64,000 nucleotides of DNA from Bos javanicus. Taxonomy: Eukaryota > Chordata > Mammalia > Artiodactyla > Bovidae. A program made the translations under genes and the position numbers. How positions within the stretch are numbered: position 1 is the first letter of the stretch; every line of letters starts with the position of its first letter. The notes beneath the pieces were generated by a model. That model was not told where the DNA came from and made no database searches. It worked only from the letters and a program-made list of their open reading frames with translations. Of this stretch, positions 11,528 to 22,263 are shown one piece after another. The stretch spans positions 73,901,987-73,965,986 of the forward strand of contig NC_083873.1 in the NCBI RefSeq assembly GCF_032452875.1, written 5' to 3'.

Positions 11528-11908
11528 TAACTGTCTTACAGATAGAAGAAACAACCTTGTATTGGGGTTGGAAGGAAAAGTTGCTGACCTATGTAACTTT
11601 GGAAGTAAGTGGAATCTGTGAGACTAAAAACAAAGGGAAATGTACATAACTCTATATAGTAGTACATGAACTAATTTTTTTACACGGGAGTGCAAATTTA
11701 CAATTCTGAAAACACTCTACATGTATCCTAAAATTTAACAATTACGAAAATAAATGGTAGGATTTCTCACTGTTAAAGTGGAAGGGTACATTCAGCAAGA
11801 GAAGGAGGCTAGAATGATTCATGCCTTAAAGGACTCAGCTGGAGACAATAGGACCAAGTCATATTTACCTTTGCATAAACAGATGTTACATAGAGAAATA
11901 ATTACAGA
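11528..11908. other. Unassigned, possibly old repeat
   Basis: The sequence 'cctatgtaactttggaagtaagtgg' and what follows has the feel of an old dispersed repeat, but I cannot name a family. I see no gene. Confidence 0.35.
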
Positions 11909-11938
11909 TATGTATACATACATATGTATGTATACATA
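11909..11938. repeat. 30-bp perfect palindrome (tail microsatellite)
   Basis: This TA/CA-type alternating sequence is its own reverse complement over 30 bp, with no spacer, centred on the catatg at 11921-11926. It forms the outer part of the microsatellite tail of the adjacent minus-strand Bov-tA. Confidence 0.9.
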
Positions 11939-12170
11939 CGTGTGTGTGTGCTCAGTTGCTCAGTTGTACCTGACTCTTTGTGACCCCATGCACTGAAGTC
12001 CATCAGGTCCTCTGTCCATGGAATTTTCCAGTCAAGGATACTGGAGTGGGTTGCCATTTCCTTCTTCAGGGGATCTTTCCAACTCAGGGAGGGAACGCAT
12101 GTCTCTTGTGTGTCCTGCAAGGTAGAGAATCCATTGGCAGATGGATTCTCTACCACTGCACCACCTGAAA
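11939..12170 (-). mobile_element. Bov-tA SINE (long-tailed subfamily)
   Basis: The copy runs from the TG-rich tail (gtgtgtgtgctcagttgctc) through the BovA unit to a tRNA-like head in reverse (gattctctaccactgcacc acc). It is of the same subfamily as the copies at 20.9, 39.5 and 48.7 kb. Confidence 0.88.
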
Positions 12171-12655
12171 ACCTTATATATGGGTTAATATATGCATATA
12201 AATTTCCTTGTTAAATCAGGTGAGAGCATCTATAGGCAATAATTCCTCAGTAGCAAAGAATAAACTAAGTGTTCATATCTTGGTTTCTAATACCATTTTA
12301 AAATGGAAAAAAGTAGGAGTACTTGGGGAAATAGTTGATTTAACAAATATTGGGGCAGGGCATGTACAAGATGAGCCTGAAGCATTTCACAGTGCCTGAA
12401 ATTGAGTTAGTACTAAAAATTACAATTGAAGAAAAAAAAAACATAAGCAATGGTAGAGGTATATTAAGGGGACATAGGTACCAAATGAAAGAGTTTCAAG
12501 TTGCCAAATATAAAACAATTTGAGCTACACATGCACATTCACACACAACAGTATTGGAGCATAACCCAAAATATAAAATGCATATCAATGATGAATATGT
12601 AATTGAGGAAAATAAACACATCTTCTGGGCAAAAAGTCTTCAAATAATTTATGTA
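12171..12655. other. Unassigned AT-rich sequence, probably old L1
   Basis: No family is named with confidence. The sequence leads directly into an old L1 3' untranslated region and may be its upstream part. Confidence 0.35.
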
Positions 12656-13325
12656 CATAATTCAGGCTCCAAGAGGTAGAGTATAACTTCCCACTTTTTC
12701 AAGGTAGGCTGTACATAATGGCCATGTTCCAAAGACTACAGTAGAGAATAGAAGAAAAAAATAGTAACTGTACAATAGAGAAACCTGACAAATTCTATCT
12801 CAATACAGGTTGTTAAGTTTAACATGAACAGTGTTAAATCATGTTAACAGTATGTACTTCTGATATGATGCAATAAAGATGACTTTGACCTCCATGGTCT
12901 TCCTTACAAAATAACAGTAGATATAATTATAAGAAAAATACCAGTCTAGGCGTATTCTACAAAATGTTTGAACAATACTTCTTGAAATTGTTGAAGTCAT
13001 AAGAAATAGGGCAAGTTTTAGAAACTGTCATGGTTAAGAGGAGCCTAAGGAGAAAAGATAACAAAATGTAATGTGATATCCTACATAAGATCTTGAGACA
13101 GAAAAATAATTTTAGTAACAAACTAAGGAAATTTGAGTAACGTATGGACTTTAATTAATAATAATGTATCAGCATTGTTTCATTAATTATGAGCAATGCA
13201 CCATACTAATATAAAGTATTGACAAGAGGGTAAACTGGGTGTGGACAACATGGAAACTTTTTGTGCTATCTTTGAACTTTTCTATAAATCAGAAACTGTC
13301 CTCAAATCAAAAGTTTATAAAAATA
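12656..13325 (+). mobile_element. Old mammalian L1 3' untranslated region
   Basis: The order of phrases matches old L1M elements: ccaagaggtagagtataac, tagtaactgtacaatagagaaacc, gatatgatgcaataaagatg, cctaaggagaaaagataac, atgtaatgtgatatcc, aataataatgtatcagcattg, and finally aacttttctataaatcagaaactg with an A-rich end. No coding part remains. Confidence 0.75.
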
Positions 13326-13412
13326 TTACAATTTTAGTCCTGAAAATTGAAAGTTACATTTCTTATAGTGCAGCTCTGGATATTGAACTTGTGAGTAAAT
13401 ATATAGACTTCT

Positions 13413-13772
13413 CATAGAAGATTCTTGAGAGTCCCTTGGACAGCAAGGAGATCAAACCAGTCAATCTTAAAAGAAATCAATCCTGAATATACATTGGAAG
13501 GACTGATGCTGAAGATCCAATACTTTGGTCATCTGATGCAAAGAGCTGACTCATCTTGATGAGTCATCAGGAAAACACCTGATGCTGGGAAAGATTGAAG
13601 GCAGCAGGAGAAGGGGATAACAGAGGATAAGATGGTTGAATGGCATCACCGACTCAACGGACATGAGTTTGAGCAAATTCTGGGAGATGGTGAAGGACAG
13701 GTAAGCTTGACGTTCTGCAGTCCATGGGGTTGCAAAGAATCAGACATGGCTTAGTGACTGAACGACAACAAT
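13413..13772 (+). mobile_element. BovB LINE 3' end, old subfamily
   Basis: This 5'-truncated plus-strand copy covers the last roughly 350 bp of BovB (agattcttgagagtccc to gactgaacgacaacaa). The ACAACAA-type tail rather than (CTGAA)n, and the many substitutions, mark an older insertion. A small inverted duplication around 13547-13566 is not part of the consensus. Confidence 0.88.
13547..13566. repeat. 20-bp inverted repeat with two AP-1-like sites
   Basis: TGACTCATCTTGATGAGTCA has perfect 9-bp arms around a TT spacer. Each arm contains the AP-1 heptamer (TGACTCA/TGAGTCA). It lies inside the BovB 3' end at the place where the consensus has a single TGACTCA. Confidence 0.85.
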
Positions 13773-15310
13773 AGAAGCCAAGCAAAAAGACTTTTTATTG
13801 ACAGAAGGTTGACTGTAATAGATCACATAATTAAAAGAAGAAATGAACAAGTTACAAACTTCTGAATATAGTTCAAAAAGATAGAATGAAGTCATCTTCC
13901 TAACAGTGCATTCTGCTCATTCCTTTATCCTAATAGCATTTTAGAACAAATCTTATTATCTAGCATCTATTAATCAACTCAGTAGGAAGCATATACCACA
14001 AACATTAGAGTGATGAGGATTTCTTAAGTATTTTAGAAGTCATCAAGGTAAAATTAGTATTTTGTTGCACTGCTTAGAGAAAATAACATTTAGCTTTCAT
14101 TGTCATTATCATCACTGGCAAATCTTGCTTGATTTTGTTGACAATTTGTTTTGTTAGAATATTAGTTGTTACTAGAAGAAAGATCTATCTTTACGTAGAA
14201 ACCATTTGAGATATAAGTATATGTGACAATAGAGTTGTAATATCTCAGGTGGGAAATGTTGATTTAGAAATATGAATGGAAACTGTGGCATAAACTTCCA
14301 ACATTTCAAGTATCATAATCATTAATTCTTATGTATTCTAGTTCTTATGTTTCCTTATTATCTCAAACAGTTGGATTATTCACTGTAGAATATATTCTTA
14401 ATCAAATGTATAAATGATCTGTACAATTGTTGGCAATTTTATTATCACTGGCAGGGATTCTGTATTCTTGATCAGGTACTATTTTTATAAAAGTGTTTAA
14501 TGTAATTTATTATTCAACTTAACCAAATAGAAAGGTAGTGCCCTTACTGAACTCATACCCGACTCAACAGGCTGGAAGGAAGTGTGATTTTGTAAAGAGC
14601 AGCATCAGTGAGATTTCTTGCTGCATGTCATGGTGGGAAGAATGTTCTTGAAGAATATAATCTGATGGGAAGCAAGGTGACTTTGTAAAAAATACCTATA
14701 TTTTTAATATAGCATATTTGGGAGAAAAGACTCCAATTACTGAAATGTCTATATTGTATTGCTGTTTTCACATCAACACCAATGGATAAAGATATGACTT
14801 TCTTAGACATTGTGATTATTTCTGTGATTACAATATGGCAACTCGATATATAAAAACACATCTGTTGTTTCTAATTATATCTCTTCCTGAACATTTCCAT
14901 CATGCTAATTTCAGTTGCTGAAATAAGCAACTGAAATAACTGAATTTGCCTTTCCTTTCATCTAATATTTGTTTAAGCAAACACCTGGGAATTTCTGTCT
15001 ATAGGGAAAAATATAATGAGATGATTCAAAGTTACAGCTTACTATAAAAACATAGTTTTCATTTTTTTCCTGTTATTTATATAAGTACAAATTCCCCATT
15101 TCTTTCACCCTAATTAAAACTGCTTTACCTTCTTCAGCTAGATGTTATTGGTGGGGGGAGGGGGGGAAGAATATTGAAACTTGAAGGATTTACCCAGAAC
15201 ATGACTTTGATTAAATTTTAAAAGTATAAGCTGAAAAAAAAAAAAAAGAAAAGAAAACATATTTACAACAACCCTAACCTTTTCAAGGTAGTTTGTAATT
15301 TCTTTTCCCA
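13773..15310. other. Unassigned AT-rich sequence
   Basis: I recognise no gene or repeat family over 1.5 kb. It contains a perfect hairpin at 14908-14937, a G-rich run at about 15153-15169 and an A-run at about 15234-15248. Short frames here have no coding character. Confidence 0.45.
14908..14937. repeat. Perfect 12-bp inverted repeat, 6-base loop
   Basis: The arms atttcagttgct and agcaactgaaat are exact reverse complements separated by gaaata. It sits in otherwise unannotated sequence. Confidence 0.85.
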
Positions 15311-16591
15311 AAGAAAGGTAAAGGCAAAGAATGCTCAAATTACTGCACAACTACACTCATCGCACATGCTAGTAAAGTAATTCTCAAAATTCTTCAAGCC
15401 AGGCTTCAGCAATACGTAAACTGTGAACTTCCAGATGTTCAAGTTGGTTTTAGAAAAGACAGAGGAACCAGAGGTCAAATTGCCAACATTCACTGGATCA
15501 TCGAAAAAGCATTATTTCTGCTTTATTGACTATGCCAAAACCTTTGACTGTGTGGATCACAGAAACTGTGGAAAATTCTGAAAGAGATGGGAATACCAGA
15601 CCACCTGACCTCACTCCCGAGAAACCTGTATGCAGGTCAGGAAGCAATAGTTAGAACTGGACATAGAACAACAGACTGGTTCCAAATAGGAAAAGAAGTA
15701 TGTCAAGGCTATATATTGTCACCCTGCTTATTTAACTTATATGCAGAGTACATCATGAGAAATGCTGGGCTGGATGAAGCAAAAGCTGAAATCAAGATTG
15801 CAGGGAGAAATATCAATAACCTCAGATATGCAGATGACACCGCCCTTATGGCAGAAAGTGAAGAATTAAAGAGCATCTTGATGAAAGTGAAAGAGGAGAG
15901 TGAAAAAGTTGGCTTAAAACTCAACATTCAGAAAACAAAGATCATGGCATCTGGTCCCATCACTTCATGGCAAATAGATGGGGAAACAGTGGCTGACTTT
16001 TTGGGGGCTCCAAAATCACTGCAGGTGGTGACTGCAGCCATGAAATTAAAAGACACTTACTCCTTGGAAGGAAAGTTATGACCAACCTAGACAGCATATT
16101 AAAAAGCAAAGACATTACTTTGTCAACAAAGGTCCGTCTAGTAGGCTATGGTTTTTCCAGTGGTCATGTATGGATGTGAAAGTTGGACTATAAAGAAAGC
16201 TAAGTGCTGAAGAATTGATGCTTTTGAACTATGGCATTGGAGAAGACCCTTGAGAGTCTCTTGGACTGCAAGGAGATCCAACCAGCCCATCCTAAAGCAT
16301 ATCAGTCCTGGGTGTTCATTGGTAGGACTGATGTTGAAGCTGAAACTCCAGTACTTTGGTCACCTGATGGGAAGAGCTGACTCATTTGAAAAGACCCTGA
16401 TATTGGGAAAGAATGAAGGCTGGAGGAGAAGGAGATGACAGAGGATGAGATGGTTAGATGGCATCAGTGACTCAATGGACATGAGTTTGTGTAAACTCCG
16501 GGGTTTGGTGATGGACAGGGGGGCCTGGCGTGCTGGGGTTCATGGGATCACAAAGAGTCGGACATGACTGAGTGACTGAACTGAACTGAAC
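15311..16591 (+). mobile_element. BovB LINE, 5'-truncated 3' half
   Basis: The copy begins in the reverse transcriptase domain (aaagaaagg ... gcaaagaatgctcaaa) and runs to the tail gaactgaactgaa. Candidate target duplications are cttttccca (15302-15310) and cttttccta (16592-16600), with one mismatch. A deletion near 15505-15515 has removed the stretch encoding the residues before 'FCFIDYAK', and indels interrupt the frame. Confidence 0.92.
15587..16081 (+). pseudogene. BovB reverse transcriptase fragment, YADD intact
   Basis: The open frame of about 164 codons covers the palm and following region of the BovB reverse transcriptase: LTSLPRNLYAGQEA, WFQIGKEVCQG, SPCLFNLYAEYIMRN, then LRYADDTALMAE with both catalytic aspartates (codons 15827-15838), and KVGLKLNIQKTKIMASG. 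Upstream, the first catalytic aspartate region is in another frame, and downstream the frame ends at a stop in 'LEGKL'. The endonuclease is missing. No function is expected. Confidence 0.9.
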
Positions 16592-16862
16592 CTTTTCCTA
16601 TTAGTTCCTGTAATTCAAGTAAACTCATTATTTCTATTTAGATAACTTGCTTCAATGCCTCAGTGAATCATATTATTAATCAACTAGTTGCAGAGCTCAC
16701 TATATTCATTATTTTAGGTGTTATATCTAACATGAATTTTCCTTTTGCTGTATATACAAACTAGTCAAGCAGATATGTCCTAACTTATAACTGAACATAC
16801 AAGATGGTTCATAGTTCTAATCATTAATAGAGTTATCAATAGTTAATACTATTATCAATAAT
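16592..16862. other. Unassigned AT-rich sequence
   Basis: Nothing is recognised between the BovB tail and the next SINE, apart from the target duplications of each. Confidence 0.5.
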
Positions 16863-17074
16863 GGGCTTCCTTTGTAGCACAGTTGGTAAAAAATCTGCTT
16901 GCAATGCTGGAGACCTCAGTTTGATTCCTGGATCGGGACCCTGGGGAAGGAAATGGCAACCCATTCTGGTATTCTTTCCTGGAGAATCCCATGGACAGAA
17001 GAGCCTGGCAGGCTAGAGTCCATGGGGTCTTAAGAGTTGGACATGACTTAGTGACTAAAACCACCACCACCATC
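16863..17074 (+). mobile_element. Bov-tA SINE with perfect 9-bp TSD
   Basis: The tRNA-like head (ggcttcctttgtagcac), the BovA unit and a (CCA)n tail are bounded by atcaataat at 16854-16862 and 17075-17083. Confidence 0.92.
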
Positions 17075-17083
17075 ATCAATAAT

Positions 17084-17956
17084 AGTCAAAATATTATCAC
17101 ATAATCTATATATTATTAATTTTCATGAGAGGGTTAAAGAATATCAGAGTAGAGAGGCAAAGCTTTAAGAAATGAATGGATTCATATAAAAGTCTAAGAG
17201 AATAAATACCATAAGACATTCCTGAGGAGTGAACAATGTATTTCAAAAAATGAGAAGGCAAAGAAAGCATGGGCAGATATGACTAAAAAGTTAGACTCAA
17301 CTTCTCCCACTTTTGTTAGAAATTCCATACCAGTGAACCTAACAAGGACTTTAAAACCTCTCATAGATATGTACTAGGAGACCAAATTATTCTTTTAGGT
17401 GAATATAATTATGAAAAAAAGTAAGCAATTACAAATCACAGTGATGCCTATTAAAAATTTTACCTTTACCTAAACATATGAGGGAGTATCAATCTTCTTG
17501 ACCCATTTCACATATTCTTTCTTGTTCTCTCTTTAAAAGTGTCTACTCCTTTGTACTTTGTGATTAATTGTCAGGATGACTGAGTAGCTCTTTCCTAAGC
17601 AATATAAATGTCATTCACTTCTCTTGAAAGATGTTTGGGACCACTTAGAAGCTGAAAATCTCAGACTTCAATGTTCTTACAGCCAGAGAATGATAAACTA
17701 TCTTTCAAGACAGGAACAGGGTCAAATTTGTTGAGAATAGATTTCTAGAATTAAGTTACACATGGAAATTGGTATTTTGTTGTATAATATGGCGTATCAG
17801 TGAAAAGTTGCTAAGCTATGCCAGGATTGGTCTATTTTCATCTACATAAAGTAGTCCTGTGATTAAACAAAATGTCATGAGTCATTGTAAATAGTGTTTT
17901 TTATTATGCCCTCCTTTTTAACAACTGGAATATAATTGCTTTACAATTATTACAGT
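17084..17956. other. Unassigned AT-rich sequence
   Basis: I recognise no gene and no repeat family in this interval. Confidence 0.5.
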
Positions 17957-18046
17957 TGGAGATGGACAAGGAGGCCTGGTGTGCTGCAGTTAATGGGGTC
18001 GCAAAGAGTCAGACATAACTGAGCGACTAAACTGAACTGAACTGAA
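17957..18046 (+). mobile_element. Very short BovB 3' end
   Basis: Only the last 90 bp of BovB is present: ggagatggacaaggaggcc through gcaaagagtcagacataac to the tail aactgaactgaactgaa. It is a severely 5'-truncated insertion. Confidence 0.88.
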
Positions 18047-18642
18047 GTACAGACATGCCCTGAGAAAGTCATAATTCAAAAGAACATATGTACCCTAAAT
18101 TTCATTGCAGCACTGTTTACAATAGCCAGGACATGGAAACAACCTAAAGGCCTAATGACAGATGAAGAGATAAGGAAGACACAATACATTTATACAATGG
18201 AATATTAAGTCAGTCATAAAAAAGAATGACATTGGGTCATTTGTAGAGATGTGGATGGACCTAGAATTTAGAATCTGTCATACAGAGTGAAGTAATAAAG
18301 AGAAAAACAAATAACATGTTAATGCATATATATAGAATCTAGAAAAATGGTACAGGTTAACCCACTTCCAAGGCAGGAATAGAAATACAGACGAAGAGAA
18401 GAGACATGTGGACATGGTGGGGAAGGAGAGAGTGGGTTGAATTGAGAAACTAAGACTGACATAAACATAGTATCGTGTGTCAAATAGATAGTGGGAAGCG
18501 GCTATAAAGCACAGGAAGCTCAGCTAGGTGCTCTGTGATAACCTAGAAGGGTGGGAAGTCCAAAAGGAGTTATATATATATATATATGGATGAACCTTTT
18601 ATTGTACAACAGAAACTAACACAATAATAATTGTAAATAATT
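18047..18642 (+). mobile_element. Decayed artiodactyl L1 3' end
   Basis: ORF2 C-terminal traces (cagcactgtttacaatagcc, atggacctagaatttagaat, gtcatacagagtgaagtaa) are followed by the 3' UTR (gaaggagagagtgggttg, agctcagctaggtgctctg, ttgtacaacagaaactaac). A short (TA)n run is at about 18571-18587. Frameshifts and stops are frequent. Confidence 0.8.
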
Positions 18643-18706
18643 GCTGCAGTCCAAGGGGTTGCAAAGAGTTGGACACGACTGAGCAACTGCACTGAACTGA
18701 ACTGAG
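18643..18706 (+). mobile_element. Very short BovB 3' end
   Basis: About 60 bp (gctgcagtccaaggggttgc to the tail actgaactgaactga) matches the extreme BovB 3' end. With 17957-18046 it brackets the L1 remnant. Confidence 0.78.
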
Positions 18707-18915
18707 GTGGCTCAATAGGCAAAGAATCTGCCTTCAAAGTGGGAGACTGAGGTTCGATCCCTGAGTTGAGAAGATTCCCTGGAAGGAAGGCCTGGAAACA
18801 CACTCCAGCATTCTTGCTTGGAGAATCCCATGGACAGAAGACCCTGCCCGGCTACTGTCCATAGGGTCACAAAGAGTTGGACATGGCTGAAATGACTGAG
18901 CACGCATGTATGCAC
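18707..18915 (+). mobile_element. Bov-tA SINE with intact B-box
   Basis: The head lacks its first bases (starts gtggctcaataggcaaag) but keeps a pol III B-box, ggttcgatccc, at about 18752. The BovA unit and a tail of the gcacgcatgtatgcac type follow. Confidence 0.88.
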
Positions 18916-19974
18916 TACATAATAGCAGCAATATTTTAGAGAGCCTATATTTGATTTTTGTTCCTGATAAGAAGTCAAGTGGCAGTAAAGAACTAATTCA
19001 TATTTCTTTTATGCATTAATGTTGTTACAAATGAGTGAGCTTTTTTTTTTTTTTGCAGAATAATGAAGCAATATGTAATTTTTGTTAAATAATTGGTTTT
19101 CTTAAATCATATGGCTGCATAAGGATATATGTTCATTTTCTTCTATGCTTACACATTACTTAGATGTCCTTGGGAGAAAGGTAGCTAAATTTAGGACAAA
19201 AGTAAAATCCTAAGATAAGCTTTCAGTCATTCAAAAAAGAATAGGATAAAATCTGAAGTTATTTTAACTCTTACTGCAGGGACTAATCAACTGGGCTCCA
19301 CTGCTTTTTTTGAAATAGGTTTTAAATACAATGTCCTGTTTTTCCCTTTATAGCATTCCTCATGTTTGAGTTATGCATCATTGGTAGTGTTTTAAACCAT
19401 GGCATCTACATCTGGTCTTTATTACATGCTTTATTGCATACTTGAATGGCATTTTTCAAAGCCTGGAGGTTTTTCACATTTCCTTTAGTGAGATTTATGC
19501 AATAGAATTTATAGAGTCAGAAGAGGAGAATCGAGAAAAGAGAGCTGATGACTCTATTTAATGTAAACTTTAACTGCCACAGGCTAACACAGACATAAGG
19601 AAAAAAATATCAAGTACCCAACTTAAATCAATGAAGCTTTAAATTCTTTTTTTTTTTTTTTACTCTATTGAAGTTCCAATTCCAACAGCCTTCACAAATG
19701 GCTGCTTGTGATACCAAAGTGCTCCCTAACTTATTTTTTTGTGTCTCCATATCAAGGGCAACTTGTTTAAGGAAAAATGCCTACTATCACAGTTATAGAA
19801 TGCTTAAAATACTATTTATTGAAAGAAAGGGCAGTGTAAAAAAACTAAGTAGTCCTTGTACTGTAAGATCCCTTTCAGCCTTGGGCAGATGCCCTTCAGT
19901 ATCTGGGGCAATCAATAAATTAGGATTGTTTCCACTAAGAGTTACATGTTTCCCAGGTATCATGGTATAATGTA
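18916..19974. other. Unassigned sequence with T-runs
   Basis: Poly-T tracts lie at about 19041-19056 and 19648-19662. The 100-codon plus frame at 19668-19970 has no recognisable domain and ends in the MIR start. I cannot support a gene. Confidence 0.45.
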
Positions 19975-20195
19975 AAGCACAAAGGTATTAAAACCAGACA
20001 GGCATAGATTTTTAATCCCATCTTTGTGTGGCTATGGGAAAGTAACTACGCCAGCTAGGTTTTAGTTTCCTCTTATATGAAAAGTAAATGTGACCTTGGA
20101 AGGTTGCTAGTAGATTAGAAATAATGGATACAAAGCACCTGGAACATAATAGACATTCTATAATAGCTATTAATAAAAATTATCTGTTGCCTTTT
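19975..20195 (+). mobile_element. MIR SINE
   Basis: The core order of MIR is clear: taatcccatctttgtg, a ctatgggaaagtaac equivalent of the 'gtgaccttgggcaagtt' core, ttttagtttcctc, then aagcacctggaacataatagac. It is an ancient mammalian SINE. Confidence 0.75.
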
Positions 20196-20875
20196 TAGTT
20201 GCTGTTGGATACCCTAACTGATTCATATTCTTTTGGTCTCACAAGGTAACCTTGTTCTTTCAGGCTTACCTACTTTTCTGTGAGCAGTTTATATCATGTC
20301 CTCCCAGGGATCAGTACAGGAGCTGTTTTTCTGTCAAGGAGTGATGCTAAACGCAGTTGTCTCCTTCCCTGACCTTCCCCATTTTTTCTGAAGTTTTATA
20401 TTTCAAATTTGTGCCTACACTGGGAATCCAGTGCTGTTAGATATGATCCCTGTGTCTGAGAGCTCCTGTTTCTGATCCCTGCTCCTGTCTCCCATGTCAC
20501 AAATTCCCATGTTTTTTAAGAATGCCTCCAGCAGAAAGCCCATAGACGTAAATGACAACAGTGTCCTTAATAGCCTGATTTACACAAAATTTTCATGGCT
20601 TCAATTTCATTGCTTCTCAGACTATTCAAATAAAATTTTAGAATAAAATCTCTCTACAATAAAATTGACAGTTGAAAACCAGGAAAAAAATTATAGTGCC
20701 CTCTCCCTCTTCAAACTCTTCCATCTTTAAATTGCTATTACAAATGAATAGTAGACCATTTATTATACAAATGTTTACTGGGAATCTACTGAAGTTCTTG
20801 GCATACAGCACTGAATAAAACAAACAACAGTCCCTTACGACATGCATTTGGGCCTTGGACTTGTGTGGAACATAT
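20196..20875. other. Unassigned sequence
   Basis: I see no gene or repeat family. The 134-codon minus frame that crosses this region (20638-21042) is a chimera of unique sequence, microsatellite and SINE. Confidence 0.45.
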
Positions 20876-20938
20876 GTTGTGTGTGTGTGTGTGTGTGTAT
20901 GTGTATGCCTGTGTGTATGTGTATGCCTGTGTGTACGT
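20876..20938. repeat. (TG)n plus 18-bp tandem units
   Basis: Pure TG repeats pass into two copies of an 18-bp unit differing by few bases. This is a likely polymorphic microsatellite in a SINE tail. Confidence 0.85.
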
Positions 20939-21139
20939 GCGGCTAAGGCATGTCTGACTCTTTGCGACCCCTTGGACCGCAGCCTGCCAGGCTCCTCTGT
21001 CCATGGGATTTTACAGGAAAGAATGTTGGAGTGGGTTGCCATTTACTACTCCAGGGGATCTTCCCAACCCAGGGATCAAACCTGCGTCTCTTGCATCTCC
21101 TGCACTGGTAGGCAGATTCTTTACCACTGCACCACCACT
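20876..21139 (-). mobile_element. Bov-tA SINE with TG-rich tail
   Basis: This minus-strand SINE begins with a compound microsatellite at 20876-20938 ((TG)n followed by two 18-bp units built on tgtgtatgtgtatgcctg). The BovA unit and the tRNA-like head in reverse (cagattctttaccactgc) follow. Confidence 0.9.
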
Positions 21140-21177
21140 ACATTATCTAGGTGGTAGGAATCATTTTTTTAAAAAAA

Positions 21178-21195
21178 TTAGGGTTAGAGTTAGGG
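21178..21195 (+). repeat. Telomere-like (TTAGGG)3 with one mismatch
   Basis: The sequence ttagggttagagttaggg sits between the 5' target duplication and the point where recognisable L1 sequence begins (gggagaaaataatag). See findings. Confidence 0.7.
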
Positions 21196-21905
21196 AGAAA
21201 ATAATAGCAAATGAAGCAACTGACAAACAACCAATCTCAAAAATATACAAGCAACTCCTACAGCTCAATTCCAGAAAAATAAATGACCCAATCAAAAAAT
21301 GGGCCAAAGAACTAAATAGACATTTCTCCAAAGACATACAGAGGGCTAACAAACACATGAAAAGATGCTCAACATCACTCATTATCAGAGAAATGCAAAT
21401 CAAAACCACTATGAGGTACCATTTCACACCAGTCAGAATGGCTGTGATCCAAAAGTCTACAAGCAATAAATGCTGGAGAGGGTGTGGAGAAAAGGGAACC
21501 CTCTTACACTGTTGGTGGGAATGCAAACTAGTACATCCACTATGGAGAACAGTGTGGAGATTCCTTAAAAAACTGGAAATAGAACTGCCTTATGATCCAG
21601 CAATCCCACTGCCGGGCATACACACTGAGGAAACCAGAAAGGAAAGAGACACGTGTACCCCAATGTTCATCACAGAACTGTTTATAATAGCCAGGACATG
21701 GAAGCAACCTAGATGTCCATCAGCAGATGAATGGATAAGAAAGCAGTGGTACATACACACAATGGAGTATTACTCAGCCATTAAAAAGAATACATTTGAA
21801 TCAGTTCTAATGAGATGGATGAAACTGGAGCCTATTATACAGAGTGAAGTAAGCCAGAAAGAAAAATACCAATACAGTATACTAACGTATATATATGGAA
21901 TTTAG
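21193..21905 (+). pseudogene. L1 ORF2 C-terminal fragment, frame open
   Basis: The frame is uninterrupted to the natural ORF2 stop. Visible segments are the C-terminal cysteine-bearing region (CWRGCGEKGTLLHCWWECK), WRFLKKLEIELPYDPAIPL and WYIHTMEYYSAIKK. The endonuclease and reverse transcriptase domains are lost by 5' truncation. An upstream methionine at 21003 lies in the adjacent SINE, so the apparent 300-residue protein is an accidental fusion. The lack of stops supports recent insertion. Confidence 0.9.
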
Positions 21906-22253
21906 AAAGATGGTAACAATAACCCTGTATATGAGACAGAAAAAGAGATATTGATGTATGGAACAGTCTTTTGGACTCTGTGGGACAGGGAGAGGGTGGG
22001 ATGATTTGGGGGAATGGCATTGAAACATGTATAATATCATATATGAAGCGAGTTGCCAGTCCAGGTTCCATGCACAATACTGGATGCTTGGGGCTGGTGC
22101 ACTGGGATGACCCAGAGGGATGGTATGGGGAGGGAGGAGGGAGCAGGGTTCAGGATGAGGAACACATGTATACCTGCGGTGGATGCATGTTGATATATGG
22201 CAAAATCAATACAATATTGTAAAGTTAAAAAATAAAATAAAGTATAAAAAAAG
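21193..22253 (+). mobile_element. 5'-truncated young L1 with 10-bp TSD
   Basis: About 1.06 kb of bovine-type L1: the last 237 or so codons of ORF2, the complete 3' untranslated region and an A-rich tail. Matching aaaaaaatta sequences lie at 21171-21180 and 22254-22263. It resembles the copy at 3.8-4.5 kb closely over the shared 3' 660 bp. A short extra stretch separates the left duplication from the L1 body. Confidence 0.93.
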
Positions 22254-22263
22254 AAAAAAATTA

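Noticed and set aside
19668..19970. 100-codon frame upstream of the MIR
   Set aside because: No recognisable domain, no splice or promoter signal, and it starts right after a poly-T tract. I found no reason to call it coding.
21178..21195. Ancestral telomere fusion site
   Set aside because: Only three units are present, one imperfect, and they sit exactly at an L1 junction. This fits filler bases better than a fusion relic.
21003..21905. Apparent 300-residue protein, the longest open frame in the window
   Set aside because: Its start codon lies in an antisense Bov-tA SINE and its body is the C-terminal end of L1 ORF2. It is an accidental fusion across an insertion boundary.
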